Positions 17,637 through 26,742 of a stretch of 64,000 nt of DNA are shown here, one piece after another. Every line of letters begins with the position of its first letter. Position 1 is the stretch's first letter. The DNA is from Erythrobacter sp. SD-21. Lineage in GTDB: Bacteria; Pseudomonadota; Alphaproteobacteria; Sphingomonadales; Sphingomonadaceae. The notes below the pieces were generated by a model. That model was not told the DNA's origin and did not search any database. It was given only the letters and a program-made list of their open reading frames with translations. The translations under genes were made by a program, and so were the position numbers. The DNA lies in assembly GCF_000181515.1 (NCBI RefSeq), contig NZ_ABCG01000002.1, positions 124,001-188,000 of the forward strand, written 5' to 3'.

Positions 17637-19442
17637 CTACAAGGGGCGGCACGCGTGCTCGAGCCAGGCGAGGTCTTCGCCTTCGAGCTGCGGCGCGAGG
17701 ATTTCGTGGGTCTTCGCGTGATAGGTGTTCCACCACTCAATCTCGCGAGCCGTCAGGAGGTCCTTGTCGACCAGCCTGCGGTCGAGCGGGACGTGGGTGA
17801 GCGTTTCAAAGGTGAGGTACTTGCCCTCGCTGCCCTCGATCTTGGCGTCGACCACCAGCACGAGGTTCTCGATCCGGATGCCGAATTCGCCCGGCTTGTA
17901 ATAGCCCGGCTCGTTCGAAAGGATCATGCCTTCGCGCAGCGGAGTCTCGGTTCCGGGGAATGCGCCGCCGGGCTTGGAAATGCGCTGCGGGCCTTCGTGG
18001 ACGGAGAGATAGCTGCCGACGCCGTGGCCGGTGCCGTGGCCATAGTCCACGCCTGCCTGCCACAGGTGCATCCGCGCCAGGGCGTCGAGCGCACCGCCGC
18101 TGGTCTTGTCGGGGAAGCGGGCGAGGTCGAGCTCGATATGGCCCTTCAGTACCCGCGTGTTGCGGTCGATCATTTCGGCCGTCGGCTCGCCCGGCCCGAC
18201 CCAGACGGTGCGGGTGATGTCGGTCGTGCCGTCTGGATACTGGCCACCCGAATCGCACAGATAGATGCTGGAGGGCGGGATCGGGATGTTGCTGTCCTCG
18301 TCCACCTTGTAATGCGGCAGCGCGGCATGGCCGGCGGCGGCGCTGATGGTGTCGAAGCTGGTGTCCTTCATGTCCGGGCTGAGACCGCGGAATTCGCGCA
18401 GCTTGGCCGCCGCGGTCAGTTCGTCGACCGTGCCGGAATGAGCGTTCTCCTCGATCCAGCGGAGGTATTTGACCACGGCCGCCCCGTCACGCGCCTGCGC
18501 ATCGCGGTGGCCCTGCTGTTCGGCCGGGTTCTTGATCGCCTTGGGCAGGACTGCCGGATCGGCATCGCGCACGACCGTTGCCCCGCCCTGTTCGAGCGCG
18601 TGGAAGATGCCTGCCACCGCGTGCTCGGGATCGACCGCGATGGTCTTGCCCTTGAGATCCGCCAGCGCAGGTTCGAACTCGGCACGGTCGCGCACGCGCA
18701 CGGCGTTGCCGAAATGCTTGGTGAGTTCGGGCGTGACCTTTTCCTGCGCGATGAAAAGCTCCGCCGTGCCGTCCGCATGGGCGAGCACGTAGGAGAGCGC
18801 GACAGGCGTGTTGTCGACGTCCTTGCCGCGCATGTTCAGCACCCATGCCACCGAATCGAGCGCGGTGATGACAGTGGCGTCATAGCCTTCCTGCTTCAGC
18901 CAGTCGGCGATCTCGGCGCGCTTGTCGGCGCTGGAGCGACCGGCGAATTTGTCGTCATGCGGCACGGCCTCGGCCAGCGAGGGTTGCGGACGGTCCGCCC
19001 AGACCGCGTCGATGGGATTGCCGTCGACCGGCACCAGTTCGATGCCCTTCTTGGCGAACAGCCTGGTCGCTTCCTCGGCCCAATCGACGCCGTGCAGCCA
19101 TGCGTCGTAACCGATCTTCGCGCCCTTGGGCGCATGCTCGGCCAGCCACTTGGCGGGCGAGGTCGCGGGCACATCCTCATAGTAGAAAAGCTTGCCGTCA
19201 ACCTGCTCGCGCACCTGCACGGTGTAGCGGCCATCGGTGAACATCGCCGCCTTGTCCTTCAACACCGCCGCGCTGCCCGCGCTGCCGCCGAAACCGGTCA
19301 GCCAGTTCAGGCGCTGGGCGTATGAGCCGACATATTCGCTCATGTGCTCGTCGGAAATGGGGATGACGAAGCCGTCGAGGCCGCGGTTGCCGAGTTCGGT
19401 GCGCAGGGCGTCGAGACGGGCTTCATGGGTCTGCATAAGCAT
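17637..19442 (-). CDS. Xaa-Pro aminopeptidase (peptidase family M24B)
   Basis: 601 aa, the long three-domain form with two creatinase-N-like domains before the catalytic pita-bread domain. The five metal ligands are visible: two Asp in CDSGGQYPDGTTDITRT, His in GTGHGVGSYLSVHEGP, Glu in LSNEPGYY and Glu in IRIENLVLV. It removes N-terminal residues preceding proline. No signal peptide, so cytoplasmic. Two in-frame ATGs (19442, 19436) are both possible starts. Confidence 0.93.
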   Translation of the reverse strand: MLMQTHEARLDALRTELGNRGLDGFVIPISDEHMSEYVGSYAQRLNWLTGFGGSAGSAAVLKDKAAMFTDGRYTVQVREQVDGKLFYYEDVPATSPAKWLAEHAPKGAKIGYDAWLHGVDWAEEATRLFAKKGIELVPVDGNPIDAVWADRPQPSLAEAVPHDDKFAGRSSADKRAEIADWLKQEGYDATVITALDSVAWVLNMRGKDVDNTPVALSYVLAHADGTAELFIAQEKVTPELTKHFGNAVRVRDRAEFEPALADLKGKTIAVDPEHAVAGIFHALEQGGATVVRDADPAVLPKAIKNPAEQQGHRDAQARDGAAVVKYLRWIEENAHSGTVDELTAAAKLREFRGLSPDMKDTSFDTISAAAGHAALPHYKVDEDSNIPIPPSSIYLCDSGGQYPDGTTDITRTVWVGPGEPTAEMIDRNTRVLKGHIELDLARFPDKTSGGALDALARMHLWQAGVDYGHGTGHGVGSYLSVHEGPQRISKPGGAFPGTETPLREGMILSNEPGYYKPGEFGIRIENLVLVVDAKIEGSEGKYLTFETLTHVPLDRRLVDKDLLTAREIEWWNTYHAKTHEILAPQLEGEDLAWLEHACRPL

Positions 19443-19587
19443 GGGCGGAAAATCCTTTCATCGGGGCCGCTCGGCATTTGGGCGATGCGGCGCTTGCCGG
19501 GACGCCGGGTCCCGCATAATCACCCTTCCCCAATAGGAGCTTGCGGCCGCTCTTTCCAGCTTTGTGCCGCCCAAGAAGGGATCGCCC

Positions 19588-21738
19588 GTGACTTTCATTC
19601 GACTGGCCGCATGCCTATCTGCCGCATCGCTGGCGCTTGGCGCGCCTCTCCACGCCCAGGAAAACGAAGGGACATCCGTGACTGCACCGACCTCGCCGCC
19701 GACCGCCGAGAAGCGCGACTATTCCTATTCGCACCACGGAATCTCGATCGCCGATCCCTATCACTGGATGAAGGACCAGAGCTATCCGACCATCGACGAT
19801 GAGGACGTGCTCGAGCACCTGAAGGCCGAGAACGCCTGGTTCGAAGCGCGCATGGAGCCGCAGCAGGCGCTGGTCGACGAGCTCTACGAAGAGATGAAGG
19901 CGCGGGTGAAGCAGGACGATTCCACTGTCCCGCAGAAGGATGGCGACTGGCTCTACTGGTCCGAATTCGAAGAGGGCAAGGAATACCGCAAATATTACCG
20001 CAAGCCTGTTGCAGGCGGAGAAGCGCAGCTGATCCTCGACGAGAACGAGCTCGCCGAGGGGCATGAGTATTTCCGCCTCGGCGCATTCTCCGTGTCGAAA
20101 AACGGGCGGTACCTCGCCTATTCCAGCGACACCAATGGGTCCGAGCGTTTCACAGCGCGGTTCAAGGATCTCGAGACGGGCGAAATGTTGCCCGACGAGA
20201 TTCCCGGCACGCTGACCGGCCTCACCTGGGTGATGGACGACAAGGCGGTGGTCTACGGCCTCGCCAACGAGCAATGGCGCGTCCACGATGCGACGTTGCA
20301 CGTCCTTGGCACACCTGTGGCCGAGGATGTCGAACTTTATCGCGAGACCGAAAACGACGGCTTCCGCGTCGGCGCAGGCCTCTCGGCGCAGGAAGACTGG
20401 CTCGTCATCGCGGTCGGCGACAGCGAAACGAGCGAAGTGCGCCTCGTGCGCGCCGACGATCCGACCGGCGAGCAGATCCTCGTCGCCACCCGCCAGACTG
20501 GACGCGAATACGATGTCGATCTGCGCGACGGCACGCTCTACATCCATACCAACGACAATCACCTGAACTTCCGTCTCGCCACGGCGAGCCTCGACAAACC
20601 GGGCGAATGGACCACGCTGATCGCCGGATCGGACGAATTCTACCTCTCCGATTTCGAGCTGTTCAAGGATTTCTACGTCACCGAAGGCCGCCTGCGCGGA
20701 TTGGACCAGATCCAGCTGCGCAGCTACGCCGATCCCAATCTCGTGAAGCCCGTTGCCTTCACCGAAGCTAGCTTTTCGACCGGTCTTGCGAGCAATCCCG
20801 AATACGACACGCAGAAACTGCGTCTGGCCTATGAGAGCATGGTCACGCCAAATTCCGTTTATGACTACCATGTGGGAAGCGGCGAACTGGAATTGCTCAA
20901 GCAGCAGGAAATCCCGAGCGGCTACGACGCGAACCGCTACACGGTCGAACGTATCGAGATTGCCGCGCGCGACGGGACCATGGTCCCCGTCTCGATCGTG
21001 AGCCGCAAGGACCGCAAACAGGGCGGCCCGCTGCATCTCTACGCCTACGGCGCCTACGGTTTTGCCTATCCGCCGAATTTCTCGACCACGCGCCTCAGCC
21101 TCGTCGATCGCGGCTTCGCTTTCGCCATCGCCCATATCCGCGGCGGCGACGATCTGGGCCGCAACTGGTATCTGCAGGGCAAGCTCAACGAGCGCACCAA
21201 CACCTTCAACGATTTCGTCGATGTCGCGAAGGGCCTGATTGCCAAGGGCTACACCGAGCAGGGCAAGATCAGCGCCAGCGGCGGGTCTGCCGGCGGCGAG
21301 TTGATGGGCGTCGTGCTCAACACCAATTCCGAACTCTGGGGCGCGGTGGTGGCGCACGTGCCCTTCGTCGACGTGCTTAACACGATGCTCGACAAGGACC
21401 TGCCGCTCACCCCGGGCGAGTGGCCGGAATGGGGCAACCCGATCGAGAGCAAGCAGGCTTTCGCCTATATCCTCTCCTACAGCCCCTACGACCAGGTGGT
21501 GGCGCAGGATTATCCGCCAATGCTGGTAACCGCCGGCCTCAACGATCCGCGCGTAACCTATTGGGAACCCGCAAAGTGGGTCGCCAAACTGCGCGAGCTG
21601 AAGACCGACGACCATGAGTTGCTGCTCAAGACAAACATGGGCGCAGGCCATGGCGGCAAGTCCGGCCGCTTCGCCTCGATCTACGAAGTCGCCGAGGAAT
21701 ATGCCTTCATTCTGTGGCAGATGGGCCTGACCGAGTGA
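19588..21738 (+). CDS. Secreted S9A prolyl oligopeptidase / oligopeptidase B-like
   Basis: 716 aa from GTG 19588, chosen because an AAGAAGGG ribosome site precedes it and a clean signal peptide follows (TFIRLAACLSAASLALGAPLHAQ). The N-terminal half is the beta-propeller; the C-terminal half is the alpha/beta hydrolase with the nucleophile in GGSAGGE (Ser567), Asp in GLNDPRVTYWEPAKW and His in GAGHGGKSGR. It would cleave short peptides after Pro or basic residues in the periplasm. It is divergent from the aminopeptidase P gene, an apt functional pairing. Confidence 0.92.
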   Translation: MTFIRLAACLSAASLALGAPLHAQENEGTSVTAPTSPPTAEKRDYSYSHHGISIADPYHWMKDQSYPTIDDEDVLEHLKAENAWFEARMEPQQALVDELYEEMKARVKQDDSTVPQKDGDWLYWSEFEEGKEYRKYYRKPVAGGEAQLILDENELAEGHEYFRLGAFSVSKNGRYLAYSSDTNGSERFTARFKDLETGEMLPDEIPGTLTGLTWVMDDKAVVYGLANEQWRVHDATLHVLGTPVAEDVELYRETENDGFRVGAGLSAQEDWLVIAVGDSETSEVRLVRADDPTGEQILVATRQTGREYDVDLRDGTLYIHTNDNHLNFRLATASLDKPGEWTTLIAGSDEFYLSDFELFKDFYVTEGRLRGLDQIQLRSYADPNLVKPVAFTEASFSTGLASNPEYDTQKLRLAYESMVTPNSVYDYHVGSGELELLKQQEIPSGYDANRYTVERIEIAARDGTMVPVSIVSRKDRKQGGPLHLYAYGAYGFAYPPNFSTTRLSLVDRGFAFAIAHIRGGDDLGRNWYLQGKLNERTNTFNDFVDVAKGLIAKGYTEQGKISASGGSAGGELMGVVLNTNSELWGAVVAHVPFVDVLNTMLDKDLPLTPGEWPEWGNPIESKQAFAYILSYSPYDQVVAQDYPPMLVTAGLNDPRVTYWEPAKWVAKLRELKTDDHELLLKTNMGAGHGGKSGRFASIYEVAEEYAFILWQMGLTE

Positions 21739-22130
21739 GCGCACGCTTTACGCAAGAATTCACTGCGCTGCCCGAGCACATCGACGAGCTCGGGCACGTC
21801 AACAACACGGTCTGGGTCCGCTGGATCCAGGACCTTGCCACCGCGCATTGGGCGGACACGGCGCGGCCCGAAGATGCGGAGCAATTCTTCTGGGTCGTGT
21901 CCCGCCACGAGATCGATTATCGCGGCAATGTCTCCGAGGGCGAGACGGTCAGCGGCGAGACATGGATCGAAGGGGAGCCGCGCGGCGCCACCTCGATCCG
22001 GCGGGTCGATTTTAGCAACCAGGCAGGCAAAGTGATCGTTTCGGCGGCCACGACCTGGGCCATGCTCAACCGGGAAAGCCAGCGGCTGGTCCGCGTGCGC
22101 GAGGACGTGCTCGCGCCGTTTCGGGACTGA
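21735..22130 (+). CDS. Acyl-CoA thioesterase (4HBT hot-dog fold)
   Basis: 131 aa from GTG 21735, overlapping the peptidase stop by 4 bp (GTGA). The N-terminal HIDELGHVNNTVWVRWIQD is the catalytic segment of FadM/YbgC-type hot-dog thioesterases, with the conserved Asp/His-Val-Asn-Asn pattern. The acyl-CoA substrate is unknown. It ends 9 bp from the convergent diguanylate cyclase. Confidence 0.85.
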   Translation: MSARFTQEFTALPEHIDELGHVNNTVWVRWIQDLATAHWADTARPEDAEQFFWVVSRHEIDYRGNVSEGETVSGETWIEGEPRGATSIRRVDFSNQAGKVIVSAATTWAMLNRESQRLVRVREDVLAPFRD

Positions 22131-22139
22131 CCGTCGCCC

Positions 22140-23915
22140 TCAGGCCGCGACGCGTTGGATCGACGAAGCCGGTTTGATCGGGTCGTCGAATTTGCCGAAA
22201 TGGGCCTGGTTCCGCCCGGCGCATTTGGCGGCGTAGAGGAGGTGATCGGCCCGCGCGTAGAGCGTCGGGAAGTCGATCAGCTGGCCATCTTCCGTCTCGC
22301 TGAAATCGACGAAGCCCATGCTTGCCGTCACCGGACGCTGCAATTCGTCGACCTCTGCCATGATGCGCGCGGTCATGGCCTTGCGGCGAACATCCGCATG
22401 ACCGGCCACATCGTCGCCGCGCAGCAAGAGAATGAACTCCTCGCCTCCGATGCGGAAGGCGGCAAGGTCGGCGTCGTCCCCGGGACTAAGCGCCCAAGCC
22501 GCACTGCGGATGACACGGTCGCCCACCGGATGGCCGTAAATATCGTTGATCGACTTGAAATGATCGAGGTCGACCACGGCCATGGCGTGGAAGCCCTGCC
22601 GCACCAGTTCGGGATAATGCGCCTCGAGGGCGCGGCGATTGCGCAATCCAGTCAGTTCGTCGAGCTCGCTAAGCATTTCGAGATCACGCGCCGCGCTGAC
22701 GGCGCGGTCGCGTTCGCGGCGGATCATCATGAAGCGGTCCGCCACGGCCAGCGCGGTCGCTACCACTTCGAAGAGAAGCGCGAAGTTCTGCGGCCATGTT
22801 TCGTCGAAGGCCAGCAGCGATTCGAACAAGTAGACATTGATAGTCTGCGCCAGCACGATGAGGAAGAGCGGCGCGATTCCGTAGAAGAGATAGGGCGCCA
22901 CACGGCTTCCTTGCCTGCGCGCGGTATGGAGCAGGAAGAAGTAGGCTGCGAAGATGCAAACCAGCACGCCGAAATAATAATGGTCGATCCACAGGTCGAA
23001 CCATTCCATCTTGAACGTCGTAACGAGCCCGTTCGCCAGCGTGGCGGCGGACAACACCAGTAACCAGCGGCGGTAGCGACGCGGCAACCGTCCGTCTTCG
23101 ATGAAGTGGTAGGCAAATAGGAACGTCGCCGCGATCATCACGTCAAGGCTGAGATAGGTGATGTTGAGTTCGGTCATGTATGAGACTGGCAGCAACATCG
23201 GCAGCAGCCCGGATACGGCCGCGGTCTGTACGACCGCCATCAGGCAGAAGAGTGCGTGGAACAGCGGGAAGGGTTCGCGCAACGCCTTGTAGTAGACGAG
23301 GTCGAAAATTACCGGGGCCAGCAGCAACCCGCACAGGATCGCGGCGAAGATGTGGAGATAGCCCGCTACAGGCGGCACCTTCGCCTTATGGGACAGCTTC
23401 GCGGCGACAAAGCTTTCCGGAAACCACCCGCCCTCGTGAATGAAGACCACTGCCTTCGTTTGGGCGGCAAGATCGGGCAATTCGACCATAGCCTTGAGGC
23501 TTGATGCGCCGAGCTTTAGCTCATCGAAGGCAAACTCGCGCGAGATCGTGCTGCCATCGACCCCCTCCAACAGCACGACAAGCCGCTTGAACTCGTAGCG
23601 GTCGAAATTGGCAAAACGCGGGTCGGCCGCCGTTCCGGTTGCCCCTGTGAGATCGTGCCGAATGATGTGGCGTTCGGCGTCCCAGTCGAATTCGGCCCCT
23701 TCGCAGGTCCACTTGGAGGGGTCCTGCGCCGCGTCCTTGTAAGACACGCTCGAAGTCACCGAAATGTGGCAAACCGATCCGGGCGCGAAACTTGCGTTTG
23801 GTTGCACCTGAGCTTGGACCCGATTGGGGACAAGCGAAAGCATCGCGCAAAGCACGATCAGGGTCGCAGCGCGCCAGATGGCGAACCGCGACACGAGATT
23901 GCTGACCCGTCCCAT
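22140..23915 (-). CDS. Membrane-bound diguanylate cyclase (7TMR-DISM plus GGDEF)
   Basis: About 591 aa. A signal sequence is followed by a periplasmic domain (to about 180), then seven or so hydrophobic helices (about 185-385), the 7TMR-DISM arrangement, then a GGDEF domain with an intact RIGGEEF active site (Gly490-Phe494) and DLDHFKSINDIYGH. It should make cyclic di-GMP. An inhibitory RxxD I-site is not evident. ATG 23915 is used; TTG 23927 in the same frame is an alternative. Confidence 0.9.
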   Translation of the reverse strand: MGRVSNLVSRFAIWRAATLIVLCAMLSLVPNRVQAQVQPNASFAPGSVCHISVTSSVSYKDAAQDPSKWTCEGAEFDWDAERHIIRHDLTGATGTAADPRFANFDRYEFKRLVVLLEGVDGSTISREFAFDELKLGASSLKAMVELPDLAAQTKAVVFIHEGGWFPESFVAAKLSHKAKVPPVAGYLHIFAAILCGLLLAPVIFDLVYYKALREPFPLFHALFCLMAVVQTAAVSGLLPMLLPVSYMTELNITYLSLDVMIAATFLFAYHFIEDGRLPRRYRRWLLVLSAATLANGLVTTFKMEWFDLWIDHYYFGVLVCIFAAYFFLLHTARRQGSRVAPYLFYGIAPLFLIVLAQTINVYLFESLLAFDETWPQNFALLFEVVATALAVADRFMMIRRERDRAVSAARDLEMLSELDELTGLRNRRALEAHYPELVRQGFHAMAVVDLDHFKSINDIYGHPVGDRVIRSAAWALSPGDDADLAAFRIGGEEFILLLRGDDVAGHADVRRKAMTARIMAEVDELQRPVTASMGFVDFSETEDGQLIDFPTLYARADHLLYAAKCAGRNQAHFGKFDDPIKPASSIQRVAA

Positions 23916-23952
23916 CGGACGCGACAATAGCGCCTAAAACGTAAAAGGCCCG

Positions 23953-23984
23953 TTAAAATTCATCCCGCCCGAAAACGGCGGGAT
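23953..23984 (-). terminator. Intrinsic terminator after ald
   Basis: Stem ATCCCGCC (23962-23969) / GGCGGGAT (23977-23984), loop CGAAAAC, followed in the minus direction by GAATTTTAAC. The stem begins at the base next to the ald stop codon. Confidence 0.75.
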
Positions 23985-25103
23985 TCAGCCGTTCAGCACG
24001 TCGGAAACCGGGCGATAGTCATAACCCAGTTCGCGCGCGACCGCTTCGTAGGTCACTTCGCCCCGATGGACATTGAGTCCTTCGGCCAAATGCGGGTCCG
24101 CGTCCAGCGCGTCCTTCCATCCCATGCGCGCGATGCGCAGCGCGTGAGGCAGGGTCACGTTGTTGAGCGCATAGGTACTGGTGCGCGCCACGGCGCCCGG
24201 CATGTTGGCGACGCAGTAATGCACGATGTCGTCGACCACATAGGTCGGCTCGGCGTGGGTGGTCGGACGCGAGGTCTCGAAGCAGCCGCCCTGGTCGATC
24301 GCGACGTCGACGAGCACGGCGCCGGTCTGCATGTCCCTGAGCATCTCACGCGTGACGAGCTTGGGCGCCGACGCACCCGGGATCAGCACCGCGCCGATCA
24401 CGAGATCCGCGCCGCACACGGCATCATAGAGGTTCGCCTGGTTCGAGAAGCGCGTCGAGGCGCGGCTCTCGAAATGCGTGCCGACCTTTTCCAGCACTTC
24501 GGGATCACGGTCGAGGATGGTCACATCCGCGCCCAGCCCGGCGGCCATCTGGGCCGCGTTGAAACCGACGACACCGCCGCCGATCACCACGACCTTGCCC
24601 GGCATCACGCCCGGTACGCCGCCAAGCAGCACACCGCGGCCGCCATGCGCCTTTTCGAGCGCGGTCGCACCCGCCTGCACGCTCATGCGTCCTGCTACCT
24701 GGCTCATGGGCTTGAGCAGCGGCAGCTGGCCGCGCGGGCCGGTGACGGTCTCGTAAGCGATTGCCGTCACGCCGCTCTCGACGAGGTCCTTGGTCTGCGG
24801 GGCATCGGGTGCAAGGTGGAGGTAGGTGTAGAGGATCTGGCCTTCGCGCAACTTCTTGCGCTCGACTTCCTGCGGTTCCTTGACCTTCACCACCATCGCG
24901 CATTCGGCGAAAATCTCGTCCGGCGTATCGACGATTTTCGCGCCGGCCGCGACATACTGGTCGTCGGTCGCGTCGATGCCGCTTCCGGCCTGCGTTTCGA
25001 TCCAGACCTCGTTGCCCTGGCTGATCAGTTCCTTCGCGCTCTCCGGCGTGAGGCCGACGCGATATTCGTGGTTCTTGATTTCCTTAGGGCAACCGATGCG
25101 CAT
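23985..25103 (-). CDS. ald: Alanine dehydrogenase
   Basis: 372 aa, the standard length. It interconverts L-alanine and pyruvate with NAD. The N-terminal [20 protein letters not shown], the catalytic-His neighbourhood YLHLAPD, the dinucleotide fold [12 protein letters not shown] and the C-terminal [19 protein letters not shown] are all family marks. A strong AGAAGGAG ribosome site precedes ATG 25103. Monocistronic, with its own terminator. Confidence 0.97.
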   Translation of the reverse strand: MRIGCPKEIKNHEYRVGLTPESAKELISQGNEVWIETQAGSGIDATDDQYVAAGAKIVDTPDEIFAECAMVVKVKEPQEVERKKLREGQILYTYLHLAPDAPQTKDLVESGVTAIAYETVTGPRGQLPLLKPMSQVAGRMSVQAGATALEKAHGGRGVLLGGVPGVMPGKVVVIGGGVVGFNAAQMAAGLGADVTILDRDPEVLEKVGTHFESRASTRFSNQANLYDAVCGADLVIGAVLIPGASAPKLVTREMLRDMQTGAVLVDVAIDQGGCFETSRPTTHAEPTYVVDDIVHYCVANMPGAVARTSTYALNNVTLPHALRIARMGWKDALDADPHLAEGLNVHRGEVTYEAVARELGYDYRPVSDVLNG

Positions 25104-25182
25104 GATGCGTAACTCCTTCTCTGGGGAAGGCCGTTACAAGTGAAACTTTTAGCTCGCAAGCACTGCAGGCCCATGCGCAAGC

Positions 25183-26733
25183 TTATTGCGGCAGACTGGC
25201 CCAGCCGATCACGATCCGATCTCCGCCGGCGCTCTCGACTTGCGAAATCGCTACTCCCGCTGCCTGAAGACGCGCTGCGAGAGCGGCTGTCGGCTCTTCC
25301 GGGCCGCGCAAGACCATTGGCAGGCCGATTCGCCGGGCCGCCCATGTCACAGTTGCTTCGGCCGCCTGGCCGGCTGCGTCCGGACCTTCCTCGTCCAGCG
25401 TGATCGCGGGAAGCGGTTGTGCTGGCGGGCGAAGGGCCACGGTCCAGCCGGGCGTCTTGCCGGCGACACGGCGTTCCAGTTCGCGATAGCCTTCGAGCGA
25501 GAGGCCCGGCAACGGCGTCGCATCGGCCGAGAGGCGGCGGGTGTCGCGGTCGAGCATGACATCGCCGCGTTCCACGCCTGCGGCCATGGCCATGCGCTGC
25601 ACCATGTTGGCAATCTGCCGCTCGGTAGCCGCGGCTTGTTCGGCGGCACGGGCGCGCGCGAGCTCGGCCTGCTCCGCCGCTCCCGGATCGGCGCCGACGC
25701 GGAATTGCTCGACGCTAACCGTTACGTCGCGTCCCAGCCGCTCGCGGAGGGCGCGGGTGAGGTCGGCATTGGCCTCGGTGTCGAAATCGGGCGTGAACAC
25801 GGTCGCTGTGATCGCCAGCGGTTCGCTGTCCCAGTCGATCGCCTGTTCGCTGATCCGCGCGCGCTCGCCGAATTCGGACTGGATGACGTTTTTCACGATA
25901 CGCTGCGAATTCGATTCCCAAGCGATCTGGCGCAGCGAGAGACCGAGCGGGATCGCCAGAGCGATGAAGATGAAGAAGATGCCGACGTTCTGGAACCAGC
26001 CCTGTCTGCTGGAAAGCGTGGTGCGGAAGCCGTACAGGCGCGCCATGACCGTTGCGGTCAGCGCGATGGTCAGGAAGTTGGTGAAGAAAAGGCCTAAGGC
26101 GCCAAAGAAGACGGTCCAATTAAACGTGGCAAGGCCGAAGCCAACGACGGCCAGCGGCGGCATAAGGGCGGTTGCGATGGCGACGCCCACAATACTCCCC
26201 TCACGTCCGCGGATCATGGCGTAGGAACCGGCGATGGAGGAAAAGAGCGCGACCATCAGGTCGAACAGGTTCGGCCGCGTGCGCGCCGCGATTTCCTCGG
26301 TCACCGTCTGGAGCGGGGATACGAGTACGATAAGCGCGGCAAACAGCACGGCGGCCACGCTGCCCAGCGCGAGCGACTTGACGCTGATCTTGAGCCACTT
26401 CTGCTTGCCGGTCGCGAGTGCAAAGCCGACGCCGAGGATCGGGCTCATCAGCGGCGACAGGAGCATGGCCCCGATCACGACTGCCGGAGAGGACAGCAGC
26501 AGGCCGAGGATCGCAATCCCCGCCGACATCATGATCATCAAGATGTAGCGGGGTGTCGTGGGACACTCGGTTGCGATCTTGGCGACGACCTCCCTGTGAT
26601 CGACCCCAGCTCGCACGTTATCGCGCCAGTAGCGGCGGAAAGGTGCAATTGCTCTGCCAATAGGCGAGAAGACCCAGCGCGCGGCGCGTTCGGCCTCTTC
26701 ATCGGGGGGAAGGGTGGCGGTGCTTGCGTTCAT
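25183..26733 (-). CDS. DUF389 (TIGR00341-like) membrane protein
   Basis: 516 aa. At least five hydrophobic helices lie between about residues 65 and 275 (for example YILMIMMSAGIAILGLLL and PAVVIGAMLLSPLMSPILG, the diagnostic DUF389 motif). The C-terminal 230 residues are soluble, Ala-rich and partly coiled coil (ELARARAAEQAAATERQIANMVQRM) with a BON/OmpA-like alternating pattern. Function unknown in the family. It starts 9 bp after the ftsK stop on the same strand. Confidence 0.85.
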   Translation of the reverse strand: MNASTATLPPDEEAERAARWVFSPIGRAIAPFRRYWRDNVRAGVDHREVVAKIATECPTTPRYILMIMMSAGIAILGLLLSSPAVVIGAMLLSPLMSPILGVGFALATGKQKWLKISVKSLALGSVAAVLFAALIVLVSPLQTVTEEIAARTRPNLFDLMVALFSSIAGSYAMIRGREGSIVGVAIATALMPPLAVVGFGLATFNWTVFFGALGLFFTNFLTIALTATVMARLYGFRTTLSSRQGWFQNVGIFFIFIALAIPLGLSLRQIAWESNSQRIVKNVIQSEFGERARISEQAIDWDSEPLAITATVFTPDFDTEANADLTRALRERLGRDVTVSVEQFRVGADPGAAEQAELARARAAEQAAATERQIANMVQRMAMAAGVERGDVMLDRDTRRLSADATPLPGLSLEGYRELERRVAGKTPGWTVALRPPAQPLPAITLDEEGPDAAGQAAEATVTWAARRIGLPMVLRGPEEPTAALAARLQAAGVAISQVESAGGDRIVIGWASLPQ

Positions 26734-26742
26734 GGCGCTCCC

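Noticed and set aside
19615..21744. A 709-codon open frame on the minus strand opposite the S9 peptidase
   Set aside because: Antisense shadow of a gene with a complete catalytic triad; no plausible protein features.
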